Below are positions 9,152-19,022 of a stretch of DNA of 64,000 nt, piece by piece; the first letter of the stretch is position 1; each line of letters opens with the position of its first letter. Made by a program: the position numbers and the translations under genes. The notes below the pieces were generated by a model, which worked only from the letters and a program-made list of their open reading frames with translations, was not told where the DNA came from and did not search any database. Source of the stretch: Trichormus_B sp936914905 (lineage in GTDB: Bacteria > Cyanobacteriota > Cyanobacteriia > Cyanobacteriales > Nostocaceae); NCBI RefSeq assembly GCF_039871975.1, contig NZ_JBDPLL010000001.1; one strand, 5' to 3'.

Positions 9152-10060
9152 TTAAGCAGTACCAGCATTGGTAAGATTATCCACAATGTAGTCGGGCACA
9201 ACTAAAGTGAATAAGTTCCTTTGTAATTCAAACTAATTAGAAATTGTGTTTTCAGAGCGCATTGTTTCTAAACAAACAAATGCTTGAAGTGAACAAAATA
9301 TCTGTGTTTTAATTGCTTGGCTATCTCTAACCATAAATCCATAAATTCCACATACTTGTTTGATGGCTCTATGAAAACTTTCAATCCCCCAATGAGTATC
9401 ATGAATTGTCACAAATTCACTTTTGGTGATTTGATTGAGAGCTTCTTCATCTGGTAGATGCACTATATAGTCTCTAGAGTCTTCTTTTTNNNNNNNNNNN
9501 NNNNNNNNNNNNNNNNNNNNNNNNNNNNNNNNNNNNNNNNNNNNNNNNNNNNNNNNNNNNNNNNNNNNNNNNNNNNNNNNNNNNNNNNNTTCTTCGTCTT
9601 TGTCGTATGTTCTGTAATTTATTGGTAATGAATTTCCATACACATCACTGTAGTACAGTGTGATTAAATTTATTCCTTTGATGCTCTTATGATATTTCCC
9701 AAACCAACAATAACTGATTAATTCTGGACTTTTTGGGTCACTATACAATTTTTCTACTACTGTGTCATCTACACTTAAAATCTCTCCTACTATATTTATG
9801 ATTTTCTTTACTGTATAGAATAAATCTTTTGGTTCGTATCTCTATCTCTCTCTGAACAATAATCTATTCACACTGTCATGTGAAACGTTTTCCAATATCT
9901 CTGCCAATCTACAATATCCCCCATGCTTTGCTTCTGATAGCAACAACAGAGTGTAATATTCCAGATTCCATTCTGCTGTATAAGGTTTGGTTATTTCTCT
10001 AATTCTCCGATACCTGCTAGGTAGATGACATTTTTTATTACTATTTTTAGTACTATACTA
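9152..10060 (-). pseudogene. IS701-family DDE transposase, broken
   Basis: Read on the minus strand: SRYRRIREITKPYTAEWNLE, HDSVNRLLFRER, stop (near 9842), YEPKDLFYTVKKIINIVGEI, LSVDDTVVEKLYSDPK, then the gap, then KEDSRDYIVHLPDEE, FVTIHDTHWGIESFHRAIKQ and SLQAFVCLETMRSE. A second stop (TAG 9236-9238) replaces the Trp of ISNW, after which FELQRNLFTLVVPDYIVDNL runs to the natural TAA at 9152. The DDE catalytic region is largely within the gap, and the two stops make an active transposase unlikely. The true start codon is not clear. Confidence 0.75.
9490..9589. other. Assembly gap (100 N) inside the IS701-family transposase
   Basis: Exactly 100 N. The coding frame can be joined on either side of it, but its real size is unknown. 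Confidence 0.95.
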
Positions 10061-10140
10061 TTTTGCTACTTTGTCAATGCATAAGTCCTAATTCTGCAAG
10101 AATTCAGGAGTCAGGAGTCAGAATATTTGAGAAATTGGTT

Positions 10141-10860
10141 CTAACCTTGACTGTGTAACCTACTCATTTCGTACTGCACATCTAAAGCAATTTGCAAAGC
10201 TTCATTTAATAATCGTCCATGTTCAGTTGCTTGTTCAGTAACTTGCATAGATGTTAAAGTAGCTAAATTATTGGCAAACAACTCAGAATTACTTAAAATA
10301 AAATTCTTATTTTCTCGTAAAATTCGTTCTGTTTTTAATGCCCTTACTAAATCTAATTTAGTAAGGTTCAGAGCTTCAATAACTTTTTTTCTTTGCTTGA
10401 TACCTACTTCTAAATTACCAGCTTCTTCTATTTGGTCATTAATATTTATAGCGTTAATTACATTATTGTATCGTTTCACATCATTCAGTAAAATTCGCAA
10501 AGAATTTGTCATATTACCTTTGATAAAGGTACTTTTAATCTTCCACATTATATATAAAATCGTCTGGATAAAACCACCCATCCAAACACTAAATAAAATT
10601 AATAGTATACCAGATGGTATAGGAATTTTAATAACCGATATTTTGAGAAAAATATCAAACAAAAGATATACAAAAACAAAAGTACAACAGCCAATAAAAA
10701 CTACAGTAGCACCTTCAGTACCTCGCATCTTTCCTAGTAAGTATTTTCCCCATTTATTCAGATTATTTGTAATAAGTATTAACTCATTATTAACAGGTAA
10801 ATTAGTCAATTGTTTTAACTGTTGGTGACTAATTTCCAAGCCTTCTAAATCATCCCGCAC
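10141..10860 (-). CDS. Hypothetical membrane protein with two TM segments and a coiled coil
   Basis: 239 aa from a GTG start at 10860. Two adjacent hydrophobic segments (ATVVFIGCCTFVFVYLLFDI and SGILLILFSVWMGGFIQTIL) lie around residues 50-105, followed by a long charged, probably helical cytoplasmic region (about 115-239). I do not recognise a named family. The frame stays open for about 20 codons upstream of the GTG without an ATG, so the annotated start is uncertain. It is AT-rich and lies next to an IS701 copy. The intergenic region on its 5' side holds no other gene. Confidence 0.55.
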   Translation of the reverse strand: MRDDLEGLEISHQQLKQLTNLPVNNELILITNNLNKWGKYLLGKMRGTEGATVVFIGCCTFVFVYLLFDIFLKISVIKIPIPSGILLILFSVWMGGFIQTILYIMWKIKSTFIKGNMTNSLRILLNDVKRYNNVINAININDQIEEAGNLEVGIKQRKKVIEALNLTKLDLVRALKTERILRENKNFILSNSELFANNLATLTSMQVTEQATEHGRLLNEALQIALDVQYEMSRLHSQG

Positions 10861-11200
10861 AGTTTTCCAAACCTCATTAAAATAGTAATTTACTCTAATA
10901 TAGCAATCAAATTTCGGGAATGCTAATAAGCATGGTATTTTACCAAAACTTTATCTAAATTAGATAAAAAATAGATTTTTCCCAGATTTAGTTTATTAAA
11001 ACTATGCTTCAATAAATTATTCTAGTTTAGAATTATTATAGTTTAACACCCAGGATAGATGACAGCAAGTATTAATACTTGCCAATAAATTTATGTATTA
11101 ATAATAGCGAATAAATAAAATCCAGTCACAGTAAACATAAAGAGGACAGTACCAGCATAAACCCAGCATAAACTATGACATCTCTGAGAATAAATAAGAT
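10861..11200. other. AT-rich intergenic region
   Basis: 340 bp between two minus-strand hypothetical genes. No gene or strong hairpin was seen; it is very AT-rich and may carry the promoter of the 10141-10860 gene. Confidence 0.5.
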
Positions 11201-11491
11201 TTAATCTTTCCTAAGCTCCAGTTTAAATTTGATTTCCCTTAACTTGCGATCAAGTTCTAGATCTTCTTTAGCAGGAAAATTAACGGTATTACTGGCATAT
11301 ATATTATCAAATATTTCTGCTGTAGTCTGTGTGTGATCTTCAGTTTCTAAAGTTTCGGGAAAACTTTGTAATTCCTGATTTATTTGAGTTGAAACAATTG
11401 GTAAGCTGTACTGCTTTATGGCTTTTATTTGTTTTCTGATCACTTTTTTAACAACTTTAACCACCAATGCTTCCAAACTTTTATCAGCCAT
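11201..11491 (-). CDS. Hypothetical small protein
   Basis: 96 aa starting MADKSLEALVVKVVKKVIRK, a lysine-rich amphipathic N-terminus followed by an acidic C-terminal half (FPAKEDLELDRKLREIKFKL). No transmembrane segment, signal peptide or known domain is visible. It is separated from its neighbours by more than 200 bp on each side. It could be a small DNA- or membrane-associated protein; no function is proposed. Confidence 0.5.
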   Translation of the reverse strand: MADKSLEALVVKVVKKVIRKQIKAIKQYSLPIVSTQINQELQSFPETLETEDHTQTTAEIFDNIYASNTVNFPAKEDLELDRKLREIKFKLELRKD

Positions 11492-11704
11492 CTGCTTTTA
11501 AGTTAAATAATGTCCACTGTGACATTTTTAAGTATAATTAAATTGCTTGATAAATAACTTATGTTCAGGCTACAGCAATGAAAACTTTAAATACACAATA
11601 TTGCAGGTTGTAGGGAGTACAAAAGAAGCGTAAAAACTCCACTGCTAATTTTTGCTCTATGATTAAATGAAAGCCAAGTCAAGTTAATTAGGGTTAAGGT
11701 AAAA

Positions 11705-11998
11705 ATGGTAACCGTGGTTGTCCTATTTAACATCATCCTCTCCCTGATCCTCTTTTATGTAGCTTGGCAAGTTTGTCAACTTACACACAAACTGGGAATT
11801 ATTGCAGATAGGTTAAATATCCATGAACACGCTACTTATATTGTCCTGTCTACAGCACCTGTAAATATTCATACAGGACAACAGGAAATTTATAACTTGC
11901 GGCAAAAAAATCAAAACCTCAAACTTCAAATTCAACAAGTGCGGCAGATTCTGAACCTCCTGCTACTGGGGAGAAAAATTTGGCAGAGATATCTGTGA
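11705..11998 (+). CDS. Hypothetical membrane-anchored protein
   Basis: 97 aa. One N-terminal membrane helix (VTVVVLFNIILSLILFYVAW) is followed by a soluble stretch and a C-terminal coiled coil rich in Q and L (NLRQKNQNLKLQIQQVRQIL). The start ATG 11705 follows TTAAGGTAAAA, a plausible ribosome site. It lies upstream of the YtxH-domain and DUF948-like genes, which have a similar architecture (N-terminal membrane helix plus helical domain), so all three may act at the membrane. No experimentally known function. Confidence 0.6.
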   Translation: MVTVVVLFNIILSLILFYVAWQVCQLTHKLGIIADRLNIHEHATYIVLSTAPVNIHTGQQEIYNLRQKNQNLKLQIQQVRQILNLLLLGRKIWQRYL

Positions 11999-12065
11999 CC
12001 GAAAACAGAGTGTGGGGTGTAGGGGTGTAGGGAAAAATGGTTTGTCCCACACCCAAAAAGGTACA

Positions 12066-12117
12066 AGCCCAGATCTTTCACTTCGTTCAGGACGCTTTGC
12101 GATTTATTGATGGAGAA
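12066..12117. repeat. Dispersed repeat copy
   Basis: agcccagatctttcacttcg ... gatttattgatgg recurs with few changes at about 36238-36290. Both copies lie in intergenic sequence next to a 'gggtgtagggtgtag'-type stretch. Confidence 0.6.
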
Positions 12118-12194
12118 GAGAGTGTGTCTTCGCGTAGCGTGCCGAAGGTATCAAGCTCCTGGATTTATCAGTGGGGTATTCAATTTTGAATTTT

Positions 12195-12282
12195 TAATTT
12201 TCTTGGTGTAGCCTGCTGTAAGCACTATTTTTAATTCTTAATTTTCTTAGTGTAGCCTGCTGTAAGCACTATTTTTAATTTC
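12195..12282. repeat. 44-bp direct tandem duplication
   Basis: Units 12195-12238 and 12239-12282 both read taattttctt(g/a)gtgtagcc then tgctgtaagcactattttta. The core gtagcctgctg...agcac is related to the dispersed palindromic motif gcgtagcctgccggaggc at about 14673. Confidence 0.75.
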
Positions 12283-12335
12283 CTGAAGGGGTTTATCTGA
12301 TCATTAAAAGCAAGTTCACATACTGATAAATTGTC

Positions 12336-12395
12336 AGCAGAGATTGACCATATAAAATCCTCGTGAGCAGAGATTGACCATATAAAATCCTCTTA
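12336..12395. repeat. 30-bp direct tandem duplication upstream of the YtxH gene
   Basis: agcagagattgaccatataa followed by aatcctc occurs twice with a period of 30 bp. It sits 56 bp upstream of the YtxH-domain gene, within the likely promoter region; 'tataaaat' occurs in each unit. Confidence 0.75.
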
Positions 12396-12451
12396 CTATT
12401 GCCAGCGGATAAAACCCACCTAAAATGGGTATAAGGAGATAAACAATAACA

Positions 12452-12805
12452 ATGTCTAATAACCGTTCTGGAGTATTTATTGGTGGCTTGATGCTAGGGG
12501 CTACTATCGGTGCTTTAACCGGGTTGCTGGCTGCTCCCCGCACAGGCCGAGAAACGCGCAAACTGTTGAAAAAATCTGCTGATGCTTTACCGGAATTGGC
12601 AGAGGATATATCTACAAGCGTGCACATTCAAGCAGACCGACTTTCTGCCAGCGCAGTAAGAAATTGGGATGATACTTTAGAGAGATTGCGGATGGCGATA
12701 GCAGCTGGAGTCGATGCTACTCAACGTGAAAGCGGAGCCCTCAGACGGCAAAATTCTGCTGAAAGCGAAAGCGCAGATCCTTTGGTCCAGCATCTGGAAC
12801 GCTGA
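12452..12805 (+). CDS. YtxH domain-containing protein
   Basis: 117 aa. The N-terminal glycine/alanine-rich membrane helix FIGGLMLGATIGALTGLLAA followed by PRTGRETRKLL is the YtxH signature. The remainder is an amphipathic helical tail (LPELAEDISTSVHIQADRLS). The start ATG 12452 follows AAGGAG at 12432-12437. YtxH-like proteins are small membrane-anchored, often stress-induced proteins with no defined reaction. The next gene downstream on the same strand is a DUF948-like protein, a common pairing. Confidence 0.8.
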   Translation: MSNNRSGVFIGGLMLGATIGALTGLLAAPRTGRETRKLLKKSADALPELAEDISTSVHIQADRLSASAVRNWDDTLERLRMAIAAGVDATQRESGALRRQNSAESESADPLVQHLER

Positions 12806-12999
12806 TAAATAGCACAATCGTGATAGATGAATACTTTTTTGTTAACATAAAGCTCACAATCTAGGATTCTCAGCATCGTCAACAACTAAAAAATCTGATT
12901 GTTTTGTTCTTTTGCAACTGGATGCAAGTTTTCCTATGTTTCCAGCATATCACTTTTTGTTAGGAAAAGTTACAAAAATCAGCGTTTTGGCTACTGTTT

Positions 13000-13494
13000 A
13001 TGAACCCTCTGTTTTGGCTGGGACTGTCCATCCTCTTAGTCGCTGCTAGTTTAACTGCTGTATTAGTAGCGGCTATACCCGCTTTGCAGGAGTTAGCTCG
13101 CGCTGCTCGCAGTGCCGAAAAGTTGTTTGATACTCTATCAAGGGACTTACCACCCACTCTTAACGCTATTCGCAATACCAGTTTAGAAATAACAGATTTA
13201 ACCGATGATGTGAGTGAAGGTGTCAAAAGCGCCAGTCAAGTCATAAAACAGGCAGATCAAAGCCTGGATAGCGCCAGAAAACAAGCACAGAATATTCAAG
13301 CCAGCACACGCAGCGTGTTAGTAGGAATAAAAACTGCGTGGCGAACTTTTACGCATCCAAAAATTAATAGACACAGCAACATAGAACGCTTACCAATGAA
13401 TGATCAACCACGGCTAACCTTACGAGAGCGAGAAATACTGAGGCAAGAAAATAGGCGCACAGAACAAGAAACGTACCGCAACAAGAATGGTTAA
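13000..13494 (+). CDS. DUF948-like membrane-anchored protein
   Basis: 164 aa. One N-terminal membrane helix (WLGLSILLVAASLTAVLVAA) is followed by a helical region with regularly spaced polar residues (LEITDLTDDVSEGVKSASQV, IKQADQSLDSARKQAQNI) like DUF948 proteins, then a basic tail. Probably bitopic with a coiled-coil cytoplasmic part. It lies 194 bp after the YtxH gene on the same strand. No enzymatic motif is seen. Confidence 0.7.
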   Translation: MNPLFWLGLSILLVAASLTAVLVAAIPALQELARAARSAEKLFDTLSRDLPPTLNAIRNTSLEITDLTDDVSEGVKSASQVIKQADQSLDSARKQAQNIQASTRSVLVGIKTAWRTFTHPKINRHSNIERLPMNDQPRLTLREREILRQENRRTEQETYRNKNG

Positions 13495-13746
13495 AACAAA
13501 GCTGTGAATTGGGAAAATGATTTTAATGAGGGAGATTTAGTTTCCAAATCAGCCCCCTTGGAAGACTGGTCTGATTTATAGAGGGTGAGGGAGATGGGGA
13601 GGATGGGGGAGTAATTTCTTCTGTCACCTGTTCCCTGTTCCCTTAGATTAGAGTAAAGTAAACAAGTGTAAAGAAGTATCACTTTTCTCGTACTCTTTAA
13701 AAACAACTTGTTCACTTCTGCCCTTAATTTTTGTATAAAAAATTCC

Positions 13747-14556
13747 ATGCAGCTTTTTTTGTGGCGACGATTTTTGGTATCCCTTGCAGTATTTTTCTTT
13801 GCTGGATCAATTTGGGCTATTAATTCTCCATCAGCCCTAGCTTATGAAAACCCGGATTTACTACCTGAGAGATTTACTCCAGTAGTAGATTTGGCTAAAA
13901 CTCTCCCTGACCCCCAGGAGGAAAAATTAGTCCAAGAGTTAGAACAGTTTGAAACTAATACTGGCTGGAAATTACGAGTATTAACCCAGTACGATCGCAC
14001 CCCAGGGAGAGCGGTAATCAAATATTGGGGTTTAGATGACAAAAGTATTTTGTTGGTTGCAGACGCTCGTGGTGGTAATATTCTCAGCTTTAGCGTAGGT
14101 GACGCGGTTTATGAACTTTTACCACGCACATTCTGGATTGAACTGCAAACCCGTTTTGGTAATTTGTACTTTGTGCGCGAACAAGGAGAAGACCAAGCCA
14201 TTCTCCAAGCTTTGGATTCAGTGAAAGGCTGTTTACTCAAAGGTGGTTGTAATGTCGTTCCTGGACTACCAAGGGAACAATGGATTCTCACCGTGATTAC
14301 TTCAGCTGTTGGTGGAGTCATTTGTGGCTTTGCTGCTCAACCTCGCAATGATAAACAAATTTTTGCTTGGCAATGGGTGTTAATTTTCTCACCTTTGTGG
14401 GGAATTTTGTTTATTGCTTTCGGTATTGCCCCGGTAATAACTCGTACTAGTGATTGGGTTCCTCTGGTTCGTAATATTTCCGCCTTTTTAATTGGTGTTT
14501 TGGTTGTCTATTTATCTCCTGTTTTCAGTGGTCCTTCTTCCAGTACTGAGTCTTGA
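13747..14556 (+). CDS. TPM domain-containing protein
   Basis: 269 aa from ATG 13747 (an in-frame TTG at 13708 is less likely because the signal peptide begins at MQLFLWRRFLVSLAVFFFAG). The cleavable signal is followed by a TPM (TLP18.3/Psb32/MOLO-1) domain: FTPVVDLAKTLPDPQEEKLV, GWKLRVLTQY, KSILLVADARGGNILSFSVG. Two hydrophobic segments lie near the C-terminus. Members include Psb32/TLP18.3, linked to photosystem II repair, so a lumenal or periplasmic face role is likely. Confidence 0.8.
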   Translation: MQLFLWRRFLVSLAVFFFAGSIWAINSPSALAYENPDLLPERFTPVVDLAKTLPDPQEEKLVQELEQFETNTGWKLRVLTQYDRTPGRAVIKYWGLDDKSILLVADARGGNILSFSVGDAVYELLPRTFWIELQTRFGNLYFVREQGEDQAILQALDSVKGCLLKGGCNVVPGLPREQWILTVITSAVGGVICGFAAQPRNDKQIFAWQWVLIFSPLWGILFIAFGIAPVITRTSDWVPLVRNISAFLIGVLVVYLSPVFSGPSSSTES

Positions 14557-14742
14557 GTCAGTGGTCAGTTTTTGTAACAAAATAGGCTGAAGGCCCCGGA
14601 TTTATCCGTGGGGTGAATCTAAATAATCCAAAATCTAAAATCTAAAATCCTGTGAGAGGCTCACTGGTGTTCGCGTAGCCTGCCGGAGGCAAACCCAAAG
14701 GGCTTAAGGTTGATTAAGCAAATTTTGATCATGAATGTAGAA

Positions 14743-14765
14743 TCTCCGTGGCGTTAGCCCGGAGA
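14743..14765. terminator. Hairpin just downstream of msrB
   Basis: TCTCCG (14743-14748) and GGC pair with GCC and CGGAGA (14760-14765), leaving a GTTA loop. It lies 19 bp past the msrB stop. There is no T run on the minus strand, so it may be a 3' stabiliser instead of a terminator. Confidence 0.35.
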
Positions 14766-14783
14766 GTGTCAATAGTTAGCAAG

Positions 14784-15320
14784 CTATGCAGGTGTAAACT
14801 TCAAAGATACACCATTTATACAGTAACGCAAGCCAGTAGGTCTGGGTCCATCATTAAAAAGATGGCCTAAATGTCCACCACAACGACTGCAATGTACTTC
14901 CGTTCTAGTCATGAAAAATGACCGATCTACAGTAGTGGCGATCGCACCCTCAATTGGTTTAAAAAAGCTTGGCCAGCCAGTGCCACTGTCAAACTTGGTA
15001 TCCGATGTAAACAAAGCCTGTCCACACCCAGCACATACATACGTACCTGGGTCATAAGTTTTATCCAGAGGACTAGTATGAGCACGTTCTGTACCATGTT
15101 TCCGCAGCACCTGAAACTGTTCCGATGTTAAAATTGTTTTCCACTCTTCTTCAGGTTTGGTAACTTCAAACTTAGTATCTGCAGCTGCCATATTTTCAAA
15201 ACTCCCATTGATATAACGTAAAAAAAAGGCTGTGCCAACCAATACGGTACTAATTTGTAAAAAATGGCGTTTGTCCATATATCTATTATTTGCTATTTTT
15301 TCCTTCCTTAGCCAACTCAT
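14784..15320 (-). CDS. msrB: Peptide-methionine (R)-S-oxide reductase MsrB
   Basis: 178 aa. Zinc ligands Cys96/Cys99 (VCAGCG) and Cys144/Cys147 (CSRCGGHLGHLF) are present, together with the catalytic Cys167 in GLRYCING, so the enzyme should reduce methionine-R-sulfoxide in damaged proteins. The N-terminus has a hydrophobic stretch (LQISTVLVGTAFFLRYI) after a basic region, suggesting export or membrane anchoring. The start may be ATG 15320 or the internal ATG at codon 15 (MDKRHFLQ); AAGGAAGG lies between them. It is convergent with the TPM gene and divergent from the amidotransferase. Confidence 0.9.
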   Translation of the reverse strand: MSWLRKEKIANNRYMDKRHFLQISTVLVGTAFFLRYINGSFENMAAADTKFEVTKPEEEWKTILTSEQFQVLRKHGTERAHTSPLDKTYDPGTYVCAGCGQALFTSDTKFDSGTGWPSFFKPIEGAIATTVDRSFFMTRTEVHCSRCGGHLGHLFNDGPRPTGLRYCINGVSLKFTPA

Positions 15321-15530
15321 CCCCGATCAGGATTAATCCATCATCAGCGATCGCTCTGAAAAATACCTGATAACTGGATTAAAATTAGTTAAAAAGGTTA
15401 AAGAGCTAAAGCAAATAGTTGAAGCTGATGCCTACAATTAGCGGAGTCATCGTACAACACAGATCCTTTTTTGTAAACTAATGTATCCTAATCTTCAAAC
15501 AGGCCATACAAATTTATAATTGCCATCCCA

Positions 15531-16304
15531 ATGTGTCAACTGCTAGGAATGAACTGCAATATACCAACGGATATTTGCTTCTCCTTTGAAGGGTTTTCAG
15601 CCAGAGGAGGAAAAACCGATGAACATAGCGATGGTTGGGGTATTGCTTTTTTTGAAGGTAAAGGATGTCGGATTTTTTTAGATGCCAAACCCTCCGTAGC
15701 ATCTCCACTAGCAGAATTAGTTCGACGGTATCCCATCCACTCTACCCATGTCATAGCCCATATTCGCAAAGCTACCCAAGGTGAAATAGCCCTAGAAAAC
15801 TGTCATCCCTTCCAAAGGGAACTTTGGGGTAGGTATTGGGCATTTGCTCATAACGGTAATTTACCAGATTTTCATCCAGAAAATTATGGCATTTTTCAAC
15901 CTGTAGGTGACACAGATAGCGAACAAGCATTTTGCTTAATTCTCAACACTTTAAGAGCTAATTTTCCCGATGGTAAACCACCCTTAAAGTTACTTTATCC
16001 TGTATTAAGTAAAGTAACGGAAGAATTAGCATCAATAGGTGTTTTTAACTACCTGCTATCTGATGGAGAACATTTCTTTACTCACTGCTCTACCAAACTC
16101 TGTTATATTATCCGACAAGCACCATTTGCCGCCGCACACTTAATTGATGAAGAGATGATAGTTGATTTCAGTGAACTAGCTACAGGAAGCGATCGGGTTG
16201 CCATCATTGTCACTACTCCCCTCACAGATAACGAAGTTTGGACACCAATTTCACCAGGAGAAATATTAGTATTTCAAGATGGTTTACCACTGATATGGAT
16301 ATAA
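15531..16304 (+). CDS. Class II glutamine amidotransferase (YafJ-like)
   Basis: 257 aa starting MCQLLGMNCN; Cys2 becomes the N-terminal nucleophile after Met removal, as in Ntn-type amidotransferases. Other conserved segments are EHSDGWGIAFF, HVIAHIRKATQG, FAHNGNLPDF and GDTDSEQAF. The YafJ/GAT-like group hydrolyses a glutamine-type amide, but the physiological acceptor is generally unknown. The gene stands alone, divergent from msrB. Confidence 0.85.
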   Translation: MCQLLGMNCNIPTDICFSFEGFSARGGKTDEHSDGWGIAFFEGKGCRIFLDAKPSVASPLAELVRRYPIHSTHVIAHIRKATQGEIALENCHPFQRELWGRYWAFAHNGNLPDFHPENYGIFQPVGDTDSEQAFCLILNTLRANFPDGKPPLKLLYPVLSKVTEELASIGVFNYLLSDGEHFFTHCSTKLCYIIRQAPFAAAHLIDEEMIVDFSELATGSDRVAIIVTTPLTDNEVWTPISPGEILVFQDGLPLIWI

Positions 16305-16734
16305 TATAAGGAATTAATGAACGAACAATTGATAACAAACTTTGATTCATTTTAGCAGCTAAATCCCAAAAAGTATGTTTACCAATAGACTTGTCCACAA
16401 AAGATGAAAAGCTTATTGTGAAAGCGTTACACGAACTATAGCTGGGATGAAACAGTAATTATGGCTGAACGTAAAAATAAGGGTTTGGAGATGAAAATCT
16501 CAAAACTATTAAAAGTTTTGAGAAACATAGCTTTCTAAAAAAGATAATCTAAAGGCTGATAATTTAAATATTATGACTTAGTATAAATGAATAATTTAGC
16601 TCTAACGTAACTAATCCACATACTGCCATTATCACCCAGGGTAAAAGCATATAAATATAGTACATGACTACTAAGAGAGGTGAAGGCAGCGTCGCTGATT
16701 GTATGAGGTTGAGGAATGAGGCTTTGATGGTAAA
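16305..16734. other. Intergenic region with one hairpin
   Basis: 430 bp with no gene I can support. TCTCAAAACT (16498-16507) and AGTTTTGAGA (16514-16523) form a 10-bp hairpin. The right part is likely the 5' end of the ISAs1-type element, but I could not define its inverted repeat. Confidence 0.4.
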
Positions 16735-17916
16735 GTGATTAAAAAAGTAGTAATATTGACCAAGGAAGGCGTGAAGCTTAAGCCCAAAATCACAATTGCT
16801 GACTATTTTGCTGCGATGTCAGACCCACGAATAGATCGTACAAAGCGACAGAAATTGATAGATATTTTGACAATAGCCATCTGTGCAGTAATCTGCTCCG
16901 CAGATAGTTGGGTAGCAATTGAATTGTATGGATGCACAAAATATGAGTGGTTAAAAACGTTTTTAGAGCTACCAAATGGTATACTGTCACAGTATACATT
17001 TGCGTGACTATTTGCGTAATTAAATACGCAGCAATTTCAGTCATGTTTCTTAAACTGGATGAAAATAGTACAGAGCAGGACAGAGGGTAAAGTTGTGGCA
17101 ATTGATGGAAAAACTTTATGTGGCTCTCATAATCAAAGTGTTGAGCAAAATCCAATTCAAATATTGAGTGCATCGGCAACTACAAATAAATTATTGTTAA
17201 GACAGGTGACAGTAGACTCTAAATCGAATCAGATTACAGCCATCCCAGAATTAATCAAAGTTTTAGAGCTTAATATATAGTTGTATTGTGACGATTGATA
17301 CAATCGGCTACCAAAAAGAAATTGTGAAATTAACTACAGAACAAAATCCAGATTATGTAATTTTCTTAAAAAAGAACCAAGGTAATCTGTATGAGTCAGT
17401 AGAACAGCTATTTAAGTTAGGGATGAGTACAGGTTTTCAAGAGTTTTAACATAGTACATATAAAACTGAATAAACAGAGCATGATCGTCATGAAATCCAC
17501 AATTACACAATTATATGATGTTATCTGCAATTAGGTTTCAGCTTCAACCTGATTCAGTCTCGTCAAATATAAAAAGTATTAGAATGGTAGAATCTGTCCG
17601 ACAAGTGGATGGTGAAACAACAGTAGAGACTCGTTATTTTATTAGTTATGTTGAGGATAATACCAAAAGATCTGCTAATTCTGTCCGCAGTCATTGGGGA
17701 ATAGAAAATTCATTGCATTGGTTATTAGATGTAGCTTTAAAGGAATATGATTGCCGGATTAGGAAAGATAATGCTTCACAAGATTTTGCAGTAATCGGAC
17801 AGATAACAGTCAATCTTTTGGGTAAAGAGAAATGCGTGAAGTGAGGGATAAAAAATAAACAGTTTTTGGCAGCAATGGATAATAACTATTTAGAAAGAGT
17901 TTTAGCTTTAGCGTAA
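16735..17916 (+). pseudogene. ISAs1-family transposase, multiply broken
   Basis: The segments match ISAs1 (H-repeat type) transposases in order: ITIADYFAAMSDPRIDRTKR, ICAVICSADSWVAIELYG, WLKTFLELPNGI, EGKVVAIDGKTLCGSHNQ, LRQVTVDSKSNQITAIPELI, IGYQKEIVKLTTEQNPDYVI, VRSHWGIENSLHWLLDVALK, NYLERVLALA. Stops interrupt it near 17005, 17017, 17278, 17447 and 17842, with frameshifts between pieces. DGKT and WGIENSLHW carry two of the acidic catalytic regions. The element is inactive. Confidence 0.8.
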
Positions 17917-18109
17917 ACTAGCTTGTTAATAATTTAGTTAAAATAGTTACTTATTTATGGCTGGATAATTAGTTAATTTATCCTTAGACAAGAGTTATTA
18001 TACTAGGTATAAATTAATCTACGCCTTTGTAAATAATCCATTTATTCTGTTTATCTTTTGTCAATTTTTGCACTTATATAGATGATTTCGAAATCCTTAT
18101 TAGTCTTTG

Positions 18110-18987
18110 TTACGAAATAAATAAGGTGCGTTTCCCCTGCATTATCAGCTGATTATAACGATGTCGAGCTAAACGAAATCTATCACTAGCTACTCGAAAA
18201 GTTTTGACTCTACATATAAGATGTTCAATACCAATTCTTCTTGAAGATATTTTCTTATTTTTGAATCTCTGAAAGTTCAGCCTTTTTGGGCTTCTGATAA
18301 GGTTCTGATAAGGTGTGGTAATAAATTCTTCTCCTATATAAGCTTTGTCTCCTAAAAATGTTTGTTTGGCATTTAGGTTTTGGCGATTACTTCTAAATAG
18401 TTTAATATCGCTTATCTTACCTAATTGTCTAATAGAAATAGCAACTATATGTTCACCTCCTAGCAATACTATAAACTGATTTTTCAGAGTGTGTATTTTC
18501 TTCTTGCCTTAATAATATTTTTTCTGCTCTTGATAGTCACCTGGTCTTTCCATAGCTTGTTCTGCACTATTTATTATTAATTTATACTCACTCCGTCCTT
18601 CGTATAATTCTTGATATTTTCGCTCATCTTTTTTGCTTGTTCTATTTGGGAGACAGGTAAAATTTCCCTCAGAATTTCTACCCAATAATTAAATGTATTA
18701 TTTGCTTTTGTCCTCGATACATCAAACAATAATCCTAGAATTTCAAATATTTGCTTCTATCTCAGGTCTACTAGGTATAGGCATACTCCATTCTTTGGGG
18801 TCATTTCTGCTTTACGTCCTCCTCCAGACGCTATTAACCTAATTTCTCTTTTTTCAATTTCTACTTGTTTATCTAGATGCCTTTTTTCTGCTAATGCTAC
18901 TAATGTCATAATGTCTTCATACTTAATCCCAATTAATCTTTTTGATTCCTGGGGGTATAATTCTATTCTTTCTAGGATACTTGTCAT
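18110..18987 (-). pseudogene. IS5-family (DDE_Tnp_4 type) transposase, broken
   Basis: The first part (ILERIELYPQESKRLIGIKY, LVALAEKRHLDKQVEIEK, GGGRKAEMTPKNGVCL) is the helix-turn-helix-containing N-terminus. It is followed, after frameshifts, by SAEQAMERPGDYQEQKKYY, a TAA stop, then GKKKIHTLKNQF, GGEHIVAISIRQLGKISDIK, LGDKAYIGEEFITTPY, ISSRRIGIEHLICRVKTFRV and RFRLARHRYNQLI. The ending is abnormal (QGKRTLFIS), so the 3' end of the gene is lost. Terminal repeats were not found. Confidence 0.75.
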
Positions 18988-19022
18988 TATTAATATACAT
19001 AGTTACATTTTTTCTGTTTATT

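Larger units (their letters stand above)
9085..10089 (-). mobile_element. IS701-family insertion sequence with a 100-N gap
   Basis: The ends are imperfect inverted repeats: TAGGACTTATGCATTGACAA (left end, reverse strand at 10089) and TAGGAGTTACACATTGACAA (9085). The 3' end carries a 28-bp tandem duplication (9097-9124 and 9125-9152). Positions 9490-9589 are an assembly gap inside the transposase gene. A second, partial copy lies at 31916-32307. I could not identify a target duplication. Confidence 0.7.

Noticed and set aside
13842..14321. Minus-strand open frames under the TPM-domain gene
   Set aside because: They are shadows of a well-supported coding region with signal peptide and domain matches on the plus strand.
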